Assembly: GCA_019245755.1 (NCBI GenBank)
Contig: JAFARC010000064.1
Span: 1 to 64,000, forward strand
Direction: 5' to 3'
DNA: 64,000 nt
Source of the DNA: Mycobacteriaceae bacterium
Lineage (GTDB): Bacteria; Actinomycetota; Actinomycetes; Mycobacteriales; Mycobacteriaceae
Made by a program: the position numbers and the translations under genes
Notes under the pieces: model-generated
What the model saw: the letters and a program-made list of their open reading frames with translations, nothing else
Told to the model about the DNA's origin: nothing
Databases searched by the model: none
In this document: piece after piece, positions 56,793 to 64,000 of the stretch
Position numbering within the stretch: position 1 is the stretch's first letter
Layout of the letters: each line of letters begins with the position of its first letter

Positions 56793-58220
56793 ATGACCGC
56801 GACGATCGCTAGTGGAACACGAGAACCGCTGCCGTTGGCGCCGAAAAACCCGATGCGCTATCACGAACGGCTCACCTCGGCCCGGCTGCTCACCACTGGC
56901 GCTCAGCGGCTTTGCGACGCGGGCGGGCCGGTCACTCGCACCGTCCTGGCGCCGAAGTGGTTGTTGCCGCCGTTGGTGTTCATTTCGTCTCCGCAGGGCG
57001 CGCGGGACCTGCTGGGCCGCACCGACGCGCTCGCCGAGCGCGGCGCGGCGCCGGTGATCACGGAGCTTCGTCGGTTGATGGGCAGCAGTCTCTTCACGTC
57101 GCAGCACGAGGAATGGTTGCCCGGCCGGCGCGCGCTGCAACCGATATTCACCAAACAACACGTGGCGCGGTTCGCCGGCCACATGGCCGACGCCGCTGAG
57201 CTGGTCGCCGGTGATTGGTTCGACGGCACCGAAATCGACCTCGACGCGCAGTGCCGCAAACTCACGATGCGCGCGCTCGGGCGCTCGGTTCTCGGGGTCG
57301 ACCTCGATGAGCGCGCCGACGCGATAGCGCCCGCACTTCGCTCCACCCTCAAGTGGGTGGTGGACCGCTCGTTGCGGCCGGTCAAGGCCCCGCGTTGGTT
57401 CCCCACGTCCGCGCAGCGCCGTGCCCGCACGGCGAACGCCGCTCTGCACGACCTCGCCGCAGACATCCTGCGTGCCTGCCGGCTCGATGCGGACCGTGAT
57501 GCACCATTGGTGCGGGCGTTGATCGACACGACCGATCCGCAAACCGGACGCAAGCTCGCCGACGGCGAGATCTGCGCCGAGCTTGTGGTGTTCGTGCTCG
57601 CCGGCCACGACACCACCTCGACGACATTGAGCTATGCGCTGTGGGCATTGGGATGCGATCAGGTGCTCCAGGAGCGTGTCGTCGACGAGGTAAGCCGACT
57701 TGGTGACCGCCAACTGACGCCCGATGATGTGCGGCGATTGTCCTATACGGGGCGGGTTGTGGCGGAGGCACTGCGTCTGTGTCCGCCGGCCGCCGCGATT
57801 GGGCGACTGGTCATGCAGGACATCGAGGTCGATGGCTACCGCCTGGAGGAAGGCACGGTCGCAGTCGTGGCGATCTACGCGATGCATCGAGACCCATCGC
57901 TTTGGGACGCGCCGCTGGCGTTCGACCCCGATCGCTTCAGCCCCCAACGGTCCAGGGGCCGCAGCCGCTGGCAGTACCTGCCGTTCGGCGGCGGACCGCG
58001 CAAATGCATCGGCGATCACTTCGCGGTGCTCGAGGCGACGCTGGCGCTGGCGACGATCGTCCGTCGGGTCCAGGTTTGCTCCCTCGACGACCAGTTTCCG
58101 ATCGAAACGCCGTTCACGACCGTGGCCGCCGCGCCGATCCGTGCCCGCGTTCGTCAACGCCGGCCTGGACGGTCCCGCGTTGATAACCGCCGCACGAAAG
58201 CGACGCAGCCCGATGGATGA
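56793..58220 (+). CDS. Cytochrome P450
   Basis: This encodes 475 residues from ATG 56793 (MTATIASGTREP), with AAGGAG ten bases upstream. C-helix region HEEWLPGRRALQPIFTKQHV, I-helix AGHDTTSTTLSYALW (about residue 270), ExxR EALR (about 328), PERF-type FDPDRFSP, and the heme loop FGGGPRKCIGDHFA (about 396-409) are all present. It is of the longer CYP type with a basic C-terminal tail (RVRQRRPGRSRVDNRR). Divergent from the DUF2470 gene. I do not recognise the exact CYP family. No redox partner adjacent. Confidence 0.92.
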   Translation: MTATIASGTREPLPLAPKNPMRYHERLTSARLLTTGAQRLCDAGGPVTRTVLAPKWLLPPLVFISSPQGARDLLGRTDALAERGAAPVITELRRLMGSSLFTSQHEEWLPGRRALQPIFTKQHVARFAGHMADAAELVAGDWFDGTEIDLDAQCRKLTMRALGRSVLGVDLDERADAIAPALRSTLKWVVDRSLRPVKAPRWFPTSAQRRARTANAALHDLAADILRACRLDADRDAPLVRALIDTTDPQTGRKLADGEICAELVVFVLAGHDTTSTTLSYALWALGCDQVLQERVVDEVSRLGDRQLTPDDVRRLSYTGRVVAEALRLCPPAAAIGRLVMQDIEVDGYRLEEGTVAVVAIYAMHRDPSLWDAPLAFDPDRFSPQRSRGRSRWQYLPFGGGPRKCIGDHFAVLEATLALATIVRRVQVCSLDDQFPIETPFTTVAAAPIRARVRQRRPGRSRVDNRRTKATQPDG

Positions 58221-58290
58221 GCAACACAGCCCAATGGATTTCGCCGCCGAGCCGATGGCGGTGCGCAACCGGTAACCGCGCCACCGGCAG

Positions 58291-58331
58291 GTCGTTGCGC
58301 CACAGCGGGAGGGGTGTTGTGGCGCAACGAC
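58291..58331. terminator. Strong 14-bp hairpin after the P450 gene
   Basis: GTCGTTGCGCCACA (58291-58304), a 13-base purine-rich loop and TGTGGCGCAACGAC (58318-58331) form a perfect stem. CCGGCAG before and CTGCCGG after (58284-58290 and 58341-58347) extend it around a bulge. There is no T-run. It is 71 bases past the P450 stop and 188 bases before the next start, so a terminator is likely, but an RNA element or protein site is possible. Confidence 0.5.
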
Positions 58332-58518
58332 TTCTGCCGCCTGCCGGGTGCTGCTGACCATATCCGCCGACAACGTCCGGACATTGCTGACGGCGATGCC
58401 GACCCGGTGCTGGTCCTCGTCGAGGGACGCACCGCGGTCATTGGGTCAGCCGACCTGGACACCGCCGCCTTCCAGATGGGTGGTTGATATGCCGCGGATC
58501 GGGGTATCGGCAAGGCCT

Positions 58519-58947
58519 ATGGCACAAGTAGATGTGTCGGTCTCCTCCGACATGAATCCAGAGCAGGCCTGGAAACTGGCGTCTGACCTGCAGCGCATCG
58601 GTGACTGGCTGACGATCTTCGGTGGCTGGCGCAGCGAGGTGCCGGCAGCGATCGAAAACGGCACCCGCGTGTCCTCGTGCATCAAGGTGAAGGGCTTCCG
58701 CAACGTCATCCACTGGCAGGTCACGGGCTACGACCCGCCGAAGTGTCTGCGGTTGAGCGGCACCGGGCGCGGCGGGGTGCGCATCGAGCTGAGTTTGACC
58801 ATCTCCGACAACCGGTCGGGCTCGACGTTTCACCTCATCGCGGACCTGTCCGGCCCGCTGCTGAGCGGACCGGTCGGCACGTTGGTCGCCAGGGTCTTGC
58901 AATCCGACGTGCGCAAGTCCGTGCACAACCTGGCGGCGCTGAGTTAG
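58519..58947 (+). CDS. SRPBCC/START-like lipid-binding protein
   Basis: This encodes 142 residues from ATG 58519 (MAQVDVSVSSDMNPEQAW), matching the usual start of the mycobacterial family; ATG 58489 is an in-frame alternative. The SRPBCC pattern is visible: PEQAWKLASDLQRIGDWLTIFGGW, CIKVKGFRNVIHWQVTGYDPP, LSLTISDNRSGSTFHLIADL, and a C-terminal helix with VRKSVHNLAAL. The family binds hydrophobic ligands such as polyketides or lipids. Its stop overlaps that of the convergent acyl-CoA dehydrogenase (TTAG). Confidence 0.85.
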   Translation: MAQVDVSVSSDMNPEQAWKLASDLQRIGDWLTIFGGWRSEVPAAIENGTRVSSCIKVKGFRNVIHWQVTGYDPPKCLRLSGTGRGGVRIELSLTISDNRSGSTFHLIADLSGPLLSGPVGTLVARVLQSDVRKSVHNLAALS

Positions 58948-60740
58948 AACCAGCCCTCGCGCATCTCTAGCGTCGTGCGGTCGAGGCTTTCCAGCAGATC
59001 CAGCTGCGGCTCGGTCTTCGGCAGCTCGTAGCGGAAGAAGAAGCGGCCGGCCTGCCGCTTGCCGTCGTAGAAATCGCCGGAGCGACCGTGCGCGGCGAGA
59101 AGCTGCTCCAGCCAGATCCACGCGATCATGATGTGCCCAAAACACTCCAGGTAGATCACGCTGTTGGCCATCGCGGCGTCGATGTCGCCGGACTCGAACA
59201 TGCCGGCCGTCACCGCGACCAGGCGCTGCCAGGCGCAATCCAGCTGTGCCGCCAATTCCGCCGGCTCACCGCCGGCCGCCGTCGCCTCGGTCACCGTTTG
59301 CCCGATCACCGCGCCCAGCTTGGCCATGCTCGCGCCGCCGTGTTGAACTACCTTGCGGCCCAGTAGATCCAGGCTTTGGATGCCGTGTGTTCCCTCGTGG
59401 ATGGGGTTGAGCCGGTTGTCCCGGTAGTGCTGCTCGACGTCGTACTCCCGGGTGTAACCGTAGCCGCCGTGCACCTGGATCGCGAGATTGTTGGCCTCCA
59501 GGCACCATTGTGACGGCCAGCTTTTCGCAATGGGCGTCAGGATGTCGAGCAGCAGGGTCGCCCAATCGCGTTCGTCGTCCGACTCCGGGCTGTGGGTGAT
59601 GTCGACAAGCCGCGCGCAGTACAACGCCAGGGCCATCGCGCCCTCGACGTACGACTTCTGCGCCAACAGCATTCGTTTGACGTCGGGATGCTCGATGATT
59701 GGCACCTGAGGTGCGGACAGGTCCTTGGCCGTGACCGGCCGGCCCTGGGGCCGCTGACGCGCATACTGCAGCGACTTGAGATACCCGGTGTAACCAAGCG
59801 CCACCGCGCCCATTCCGACGCCCAGCCGGGCTTCGTTCATCATGTGGAACATGTAGCTGATGCCGCGGTGCGGCTCACCGACCAGGTAGCCCACCGCGCC
59901 GGCCTCGCCGCCGGGCCGGAAAGCGCCCTCACCGAAATTCAGCACGGTGTTGGTGATCCCGCGGTACCCCATCTTGTGATTGAGTCCTGCGAGCACGACG
60001 TCGTTACGCTCACCGATCGCACCGTCGGCGTCGACGAGGAACTTCGGCACGATGAAAAGCGAGATCCCTTTCGTGCCGGGCGGGCCGCCCGGAATTTTGG
60101 CCAACACCAGGTGCACGATGTTCTCGGTCAGCTCGTGGTCGCCGCCGGAGATCCACATCTTGGACCCGGACAGCCGGTAGGTCCCGTCGTCGCGCGGTTC
60201 CGCCCGGGTGATGATGTCGGCGAGCGACGACCCGGCCTGCGTTTCCGACAGGCACATCGTGCCGGAGAACCGGCCGGCCAGCATCGGCTTGACGAATGCC
60301 TCGATTTGTTCCGCCGACCCGTGCTCCACCAGCAGGCTGGCGTTGGCCGACGTGAGCATGAAGTATCCGGATGTGCTGACGTTGGCGGCCGAGAAGAACG
60401 CCATGCCGGCCGCGGCGACGGTGGCGGGCAGCTGGGCCCCGCCCAGCGCCTCAGCCATGCTCATGCTGATCAGCTCCGAACGGGCGAACGCATCCCACGC
60501 CTGCTTGACTTCCGGTATCAGCGACACGGCTTTGCCGTCGAAGCTCGGCTCGTTGGAGTCGCCCTTCTTGTTGTGCGGTGCGAAATAGCGCGTGGCCAGC
60601 TGTTCACACAGGTCCAGCACGCCGGTGAACGTCTCCCGCGAATGCTCGGCGAACCGTTCCCGCTTGGTCAGCTCGTCCACTCGCAACCACTCGAACAGCA
60701 GAAAGTCCAGATCGCGTCGTGAGAGCAGGTTTGACTTCAT
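58944..60740 (-). CDS. Acyl-CoA dehydrogenase (large FadE5-like type)
   Basis: This encodes 598 residues from ATG 60740 (MKSNLLSRRDLDF); the duplicated upstream ATG at 60755 would add five residues (MEGNA). The acyl-CoA dehydrogenase fold carries an extra N-terminal helical domain and a long C-terminal domain, as in FadE5 (Rv0244c). Signatures: LSETQAGSSLADI (about residue 147) for FAD and substrate, WISGGDHEL (about 181), and the catalytic-base region HYRDNRLNPIHEGTHGIQSLDLLGR (about 446-470), with Glu in HEGT. It oxidises acyl-CoA thioesters with FAD in beta-oxidation; chain preference is unknown. A run of duplicated Shine-Dalgarno/start sequence lies at its 5' end. Confidence 0.92.
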   Translation of the reverse strand: MKSNLLSRRDLDFLLFEWLRVDELTKRERFAEHSRETFTGVLDLCEQLATRYFAPHNKKGDSNEPSFDGKAVSLIPEVKQAWDAFARSELISMSMAEALGGAQLPATVAAAGMAFFSAANVSTSGYFMLTSANASLLVEHGSAEQIEAFVKPMLAGRFSGTMCLSETQAGSSLADIITRAEPRDDGTYRLSGSKMWISGGDHELTENIVHLVLAKIPGGPPGTKGISLFIVPKFLVDADGAIGERNDVVLAGLNHKMGYRGITNTVLNFGEGAFRPGGEAGAVGYLVGEPHRGISYMFHMMNEARLGVGMGAVALGYTGYLKSLQYARQRPQGRPVTAKDLSAPQVPIIEHPDVKRMLLAQKSYVEGAMALALYCARLVDITHSPESDDERDWATLLLDILTPIAKSWPSQWCLEANNLAIQVHGGYGYTREYDVEQHYRDNRLNPIHEGTHGIQSLDLLGRKVVQHGGASMAKLGAVIGQTVTEATAAGGEPAELAAQLDCAWQRLVAVTAGMFESGDIDAAMANSVIYLECFGHIMIAWIWLEQLLAAHGRSGDFYDGKRQAGRFFFRYELPKTEPQLDLLESLDRTTLEMREGWF

Positions 60741-60767
60741 CGCGTTCCCTTCCATCGCGTTCCCTTC
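60738..60767 (-). repeat. 15-bp tandem duplication of ribosome site plus start codon
   Basis: The minus-strand sequence GAAGGGAACGCGATG occurs twice end to end (60767-60753 and 60752-60738). Each copy carries an SD-like GAAGGG and an in-frame ATG for the acyl-CoA dehydrogenase. Confidence 0.85.
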
Positions 60768-61009
60768 CGATGAATGGGCCGGTAAGCGGCCATGAAGCCG
60801 GTCGCAAGAGGTTCGGCCGCAGCTGTCATCCGCCGAGCCCGAAGCATCACGTAGCCATGACGTTAGTCCTGCGCCGCGTGCCGTTGGCCATCCACCACGC
60901 CCCAAGCCACCCGGCTGACGAAGCCGAAACCATCCCGAACTTGCCAATCGGCGCGGGTGTTGGGAACCTCGCACCCGGTGGTCGATTCAGGTACTGCAGG
61001 TCGGGGTAG

Positions 61010-62806
61010 GTGAAACTCTTGATGGATTCTTCAAGCGTCCTCGGCGCCCTCACCCAACACAGTCCGCATGACCCCTCAACCGGCAGTCACATCCAAGCCG
61101 GCGTGGTTGAGCACCCGACCGCCGAAGATTTCGCCCAGGCCAGGTCGCTGCCCGCCGATCGCACCTGGTTCAAACGCGCGGTCTTTTACGAGGTGCTGGT
61201 CCGGGCGTTCTACGACGCCACCGCCGACGGCTTCGGCGACCTGCGCGGGCTCACCGAAAAACTCGACTACCTGCAGTGGCTGGGTGTCGACTGTCTCTGG
61301 TTGCCCCCGTTTTACGACTCGCCGCTGCGCGACGGGGGCTATGACATTCGCGACTTCTACAAGGTGCTCTCCGATTTCGGCACGGTGGACGACTTCGTGG
61401 CGCTGCTGGACGCGGCACACCGCCGCGGCATCCGCGTGGTCACCGACCTGGTGATGAACCACACCTCCGATGCCCATCCGTGGTTCCAGGAGTCGCGCCG
61501 CGATCCCGACGGGCCGTACGGCGACTTCTACGTGTGGAGCGACACCAGCGACAAGTACGCCGACGCGCGGGTCATCTTCGTCGACACCGAGGAGTCCAAT
61601 TGGACGTTCGATCCGGTGCGTCGCCAGTTCTACTGGCATCGCTTCTTCTCGCATCAGCCCGACCTCAACTATGACAACCCCGCCGTGCAGGAGGCCATGC
61701 TCGACGTGCTGAGGTTTTGGCTCGACCTCGGCATCGACGGCTTCCGGCTCGACGCGGTGCCGTATCTGTTCGAGCGGGAGGGCACCAACTGTGAGAACCT
61801 GCCCGAGACGCACGCGTTCCTCAAACGCTGCCGCAAGGTGCTCGACGACGAGTACCCCGGGCGGGTGCTGCTGGCCGAAGCCAACCAGTGGCCCGCCGAC
61901 GTGGTTGAGTACTTCGGCGACCCCGGCACCGGCGGAGACGAATGTCACATGGCGTTCCACTTTCCGCTGATGCCGCGCATCTTCATGGCGGTCCGGCGCG
62001 AATCTCGCATCCCGATCTCCGAGATCATGGCTAAGACGCCGCCGATCCCCGAAATGGCGCAGTGGGGTATTTTCCTGCGTAATCACGACGAGCTGACGCT
62101 CGAGATGGTCACCGACGAGGAACGTGACTACATGTACGCGGAGTATGCCAAGGATCCGCGCATGAAGGCCAACGTGGGCATCCGTCGTCGGCTGGCACCG
62201 TTGCTGGAAAATGACCGCAACCAGATCGAGCTGTTCACGGCGCTGCTGTTGTCGCTGCCCGGCTCGCCGGTGATCTATTACGGCGACGAGATCGGCATGG
62301 GCGACATCATCTGGCTTGGCGACCGCGACGGCGTGCGGACACCGATGCAGTGGACTCCCGACCGCAACGCCGGATTTTCCACCGCCAACCCGGGACGGCT
62401 CTATCTGCCACCCAACCAGGATCCGGTCTACGGGTACCAGTCGGTCAACGTCGAGGCACAGATCGACAGCTCGACGTCGCTGCTGAACTGGACCCGCACG
62501 ATGCTGGCGGTCCGCCGCCGCCACCTTGCCTTCGCCACCGGCGCGTTTCGTGAGCTCGACGGCTCGAACCCCTCGGTGCTGACGTATCTCCGGGAGGTAA
62601 ACAACGACATAGTGCTGTGTGTGAACAATTTGTCGCGATTCCCGCAGCCCATCGAGCTGTACCTGCAGCACTGGAGCGGGTATACACCGGTCGAGCTGAC
62701 CGGACACGTGGAATTCCCCCGCATCGGTCACCTGCCCTACCTGCTGACCCTGCCGGGCCACGGGTTCTACTGGTTCCAGCTTCGCGCGTCTGAGGAGCGG
62801 CCATGA
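61010..62806 (+). CDS. treS: Trehalose synthase / alpha-amylase (TreS)
   Basis: This encodes 598 residues from GTG 61010 (ATG 61022 is an alternative). It interconverts maltose and trehalose. It is a GH13 (alpha/beta)8 barrel: DLVMNHTS (about residue 149), catalytic nucleophile Asp in [10 protein letters not shown] (about 246), acid/base Glu in LLAEANQWP (about 288), transition-state Asp in FLRNHDEL (about 360). The sequence [21 protein letters not shown] and much of the barrel matches Rv0126 almost letter by letter in my memory. It overlaps mak (ATGA, 62803-62806), and together they feed maltose-1-phosphate to GlgE. It follows a 255-base non-coding region. Confidence 0.97.
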   Translation: MKLLMDSSSVLGALTQHSPHDPSTGSHIQAGVVEHPTAEDFAQARSLPADRTWFKRAVFYEVLVRAFYDATADGFGDLRGLTEKLDYLQWLGVDCLWLPPFYDSPLRDGGYDIRDFYKVLSDFGTVDDFVALLDAAHRRGIRVVTDLVMNHTSDAHPWFQESRRDPDGPYGDFYVWSDTSDKYADARVIFVDTEESNWTFDPVRRQFYWHRFFSHQPDLNYDNPAVQEAMLDVLRFWLDLGIDGFRLDAVPYLFEREGTNCENLPETHAFLKRCRKVLDDEYPGRVLLAEANQWPADVVEYFGDPGTGGDECHMAFHFPLMPRIFMAVRRESRIPISEIMAKTPPIPEMAQWGIFLRNHDELTLEMVTDEERDYMYAEYAKDPRMKANVGIRRRLAPLLENDRNQIELFTALLLSLPGSPVIYYGDEIGMGDIIWLGDRDGVRTPMQWTPDRNAGFSTANPGRLYLPPNQDPVYGYQSVNVEAQIDSSTSLLNWTRTMLAVRRRHLAFATGAFRELDGSNPSVLTYLREVNNDIVLCVNNLSRFPQPIELYLQHWSGYTPVELTGHVEFPRIGHLPYLLTLPGHGFYWFQLRASEERP

Positions 62807-64000
62807 ACCTTCCTTTCTCGGAATGGCTCACCCGCCAGCGTTGGTACGCCGGCCGCAACCGGCAGCTGGCTTCTGCCAAGGCCGCCGAGGTCGTCAGGCT
62901 GCGCGACGACCTCGACTTGGTGTTGGTTGACGTCGACTACACCGACGGATCATCAGAGCTGTATCAGGTGGTCGTGCGGTGGGATTCGGCGCCGATCTCG
63001 GAGTACAGCACCGTTGCGACGATCGGCAGTGACGGCGACCGCACCGGCTACGACGCGGTCTACGACCCGGCCGCCGCCCAGTTCCTGCTCTCGCTGATCG
63101 ACTCGTCAGCGGTCCACGGCCCGGTCACCTTCACCAAGGAGCCCGACGTCACGCTGCCGCTTCAAGGCGCACCGCGGGTGTTCGACTCCGAGCAGAGCAA
63201 CACCAGCGTGGTGTTCGAGCAGGAGGCGATACTCAAAATCTTTCGCCGGGTCAGCTGCGGGATCCACCCCGACATCGAGCTCAACCGCGTGCTGGGCCGG
63301 GCCGGTAACCCGCACGTGGCGCGCCTGCTCGGCTCCTACGAAACCGCCGCCGACGGTGCCGACGGGCCGTGCCCGTTGGGCATGGTGAGCAAGTACGCCG
63401 CCAACTCCGCCGAGGGCTGGGACATGGCCACCGCGAGCACCCGCGACCTGTACGCCGAGGGCGACCTGTACGCCTACGAGGTCGGCGGGGACTTCGCCGG
63501 GGAGTCGTTTCGGCTTGGCGAGGCCGTCGCTTCGGTGCACGGCGCGCTCGCCGAGAACCTGGGTTCCTCGACGGCCCCGTTCCCCGTCGAAGCGATGCTG
63601 GCCCGACTGTCGGCCACCGCCGCGGCCGTGCCGGAGCTGGAGCCCTACGTTCCGGCGCTGGAGAAGCGGTTCAATCACCTCGTCGACGAGACGATCACGG
63701 TCCAGCGGGTGCACGGCGACCTGCATCTGGGTCAGGTGCTGCGCACCCCGGAGCGCTGGCTGCTGATCGATTTCGAGGGTGAGCCGGGACAGCCGCTCAA
63801 CGAACGACGCCGGTCCGACTCCGCGCTGCGCGATGTGGCCGGCATGCTGCGTTCCTACGAGTACGCCGCCTACCAACAGCTGGTGAACCAGGAATCCGAG
63901 GAGCCGAGCAAGCAACTGGCCGCCCGCGCCCGCGAATGGGTCGACCGCAACTCCGCGGCGTTCTGCGACGGATACACGTCGGTCGCCGGCAGCGACCCGC
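62803..64000 (+). CDS. mak: Maltokinase, 3'-truncated by the window
   Basis: The first 399 codons of the gene (Rv0127 type, about 455 residues) run off the window end without a stop. It phosphorylates maltose with ATP to maltose-1-phosphate. N-terminal [14 protein letters not shown] (about residues 9-22), the aminoglycoside-phosphotransferase-like catalytic loop VHGDLHLGQ (about residues 304-312), and the metal-binding LLIDFEGEP (about 322-330) are present. ATG 62803 overlaps the treS stop, so translation is coupled. Any minus-strand ORF here is a shadow. Confidence 0.95.
   Translation, partial: MNLPFSEWLTRQRWYAGRNRQLASAKAAEVVRLRDDLDLVLVDVDYTDGSSELYQVVVRWDSAPISEYSTVATIGSDGDRTGYDAVYDPAAAQFLLSLIDSSAVHGPVTFTKEPDVTLPLQGAPRVFDSEQSNTSVVFEQEAILKIFRRVSCGIHPDIELNRVLGRAGNPHVARLLGSYETAADGADGPCPLGMVSKYAANSAEGWDMATASTRDLYAEGDLYAYEVGGDFAGESFRLGEAVASVHGALAENLGSSTAPFPVEAMLARLSATAAAVPELEPYVPALEKRFNHLVDETITVQRVHGDLHLGQVLRTPERWLLIDFEGEPGQPLNERRRSDSALRDVAGMLRSYEYAAYQQLVNQESEEPSKQLAARAREWVDRNSAAFCDGYTSVAGSDP

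Noticed and set aside
58314..58487. A 57-codon plus-strand ORF (VLWRNDFCRL to FQMGG) after the P450
   Set aside because: Its start lies in the hairpin loop with the SD-like bases too close. No recognisable protein; possible but unsupported.
61076..62761. A 561-residue ORF antisense to treS
   Set aside because: It has shadow composition (Gln/Val/Arg/His-rich) and exactly covers a strongly conserved gene on the other strand.

Overview
The window is high-GC actinobacterial DNA and almost certainly from a Mycobacterium. The best evidence is tandem antigen 85 mycolyltransferases, a treS-mak pair (Rv0126-Rv0127 type), fusA2 (Rv0120c type), a WS/DGAT acyltransferase, a CYP138-like P450, an Rv2041c-2038c type sugar ABC transporter, an Rv2525c-like Tat protein and mycobacterial lipoproteins. 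Gene order is a mosaic relative to what I remember of M. tuberculosis H37Rv, which suggests an environmental or nontuberculous species. I saw no tRNA, rRNA, insertion sequence, phage gene or CRISPR array. Homologies are from memory; no search was run.

Layout. 1-2.6 kb is a decaying locus: a MarR regulator with a palindromic operator, two broken pieces of a SAM methyltransferase, a membrane-protein gene between them and a second degenerate operator. 3-10 kb carries envelope and secreted proteins (a proline-rich surface protein, a DUF305 lipoprotein, an Rv2525c-like Tat substrate, small exported proteins), an SDR and a frameshifted nickel-transporter relic. 10-12.8 kb has a class I methyltransferase, an M42 aminopeptidase and a small conserved gene. 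12.8-19.8 kb is a compact catabolic unit: aldehyde dehydrogenase, metal-dependent amidohydrolase, N-acyl-D-amino-acid deacylase-like protein and P450 on the minus strand, with a zinc alcohol dehydrogenase divergent from it. 19.8-26.1 kb has a phosphatidylserine decarboxylase-like protein, a beta-lactamase-fold hydrolase, a nitrobindin, a secreted protein, a SnoaL-like protein, an SDR and a coiled-coil protein.

26-32.8 kb holds transporters (APC permease, LctP lactate permease, DHA2 MFS pump with a divergent TetR regulator) and an FAD dehydrogenase. 33.6-39.3 kb is a PHP-domain CehA-like hydrolase followed by a full sugar ABC importer (binding lipoprotein, two permeases, ATPase). 39.2-51.7 kb contains fusA2, mycobacterial membrane and lipoproteins, two antigen 85 paralogues, an alpha/beta hydrolase, WS/DGAT and the CYP138-like P450. 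51.7-55.7 kb is a minus-strand [NiFe]-hydrogenase maturation operon: a SIS-HypC/HupF fusion, a SIS protein, hypE, hypC and hypD. hypA, hypB, hypF and the hydrogenase subunits are not in the window. 55.8-61 kb has a DUF2470/HugZ-like protein, a second P450, an SRPBCC protein and a large acyl-CoA dehydrogenase. The window ends in treS and a 3'-truncated mak, the trehalose-to-maltose-1-phosphate route that feeds alpha-glucan synthesis.

The least ordinary parts are the duplicated and decayed marR/methyltransferase locus, the isolated hyp operon with its SIS-HupF fusion, and several repeats that supply stop codons, start sites or terminators to neighbouring genes.
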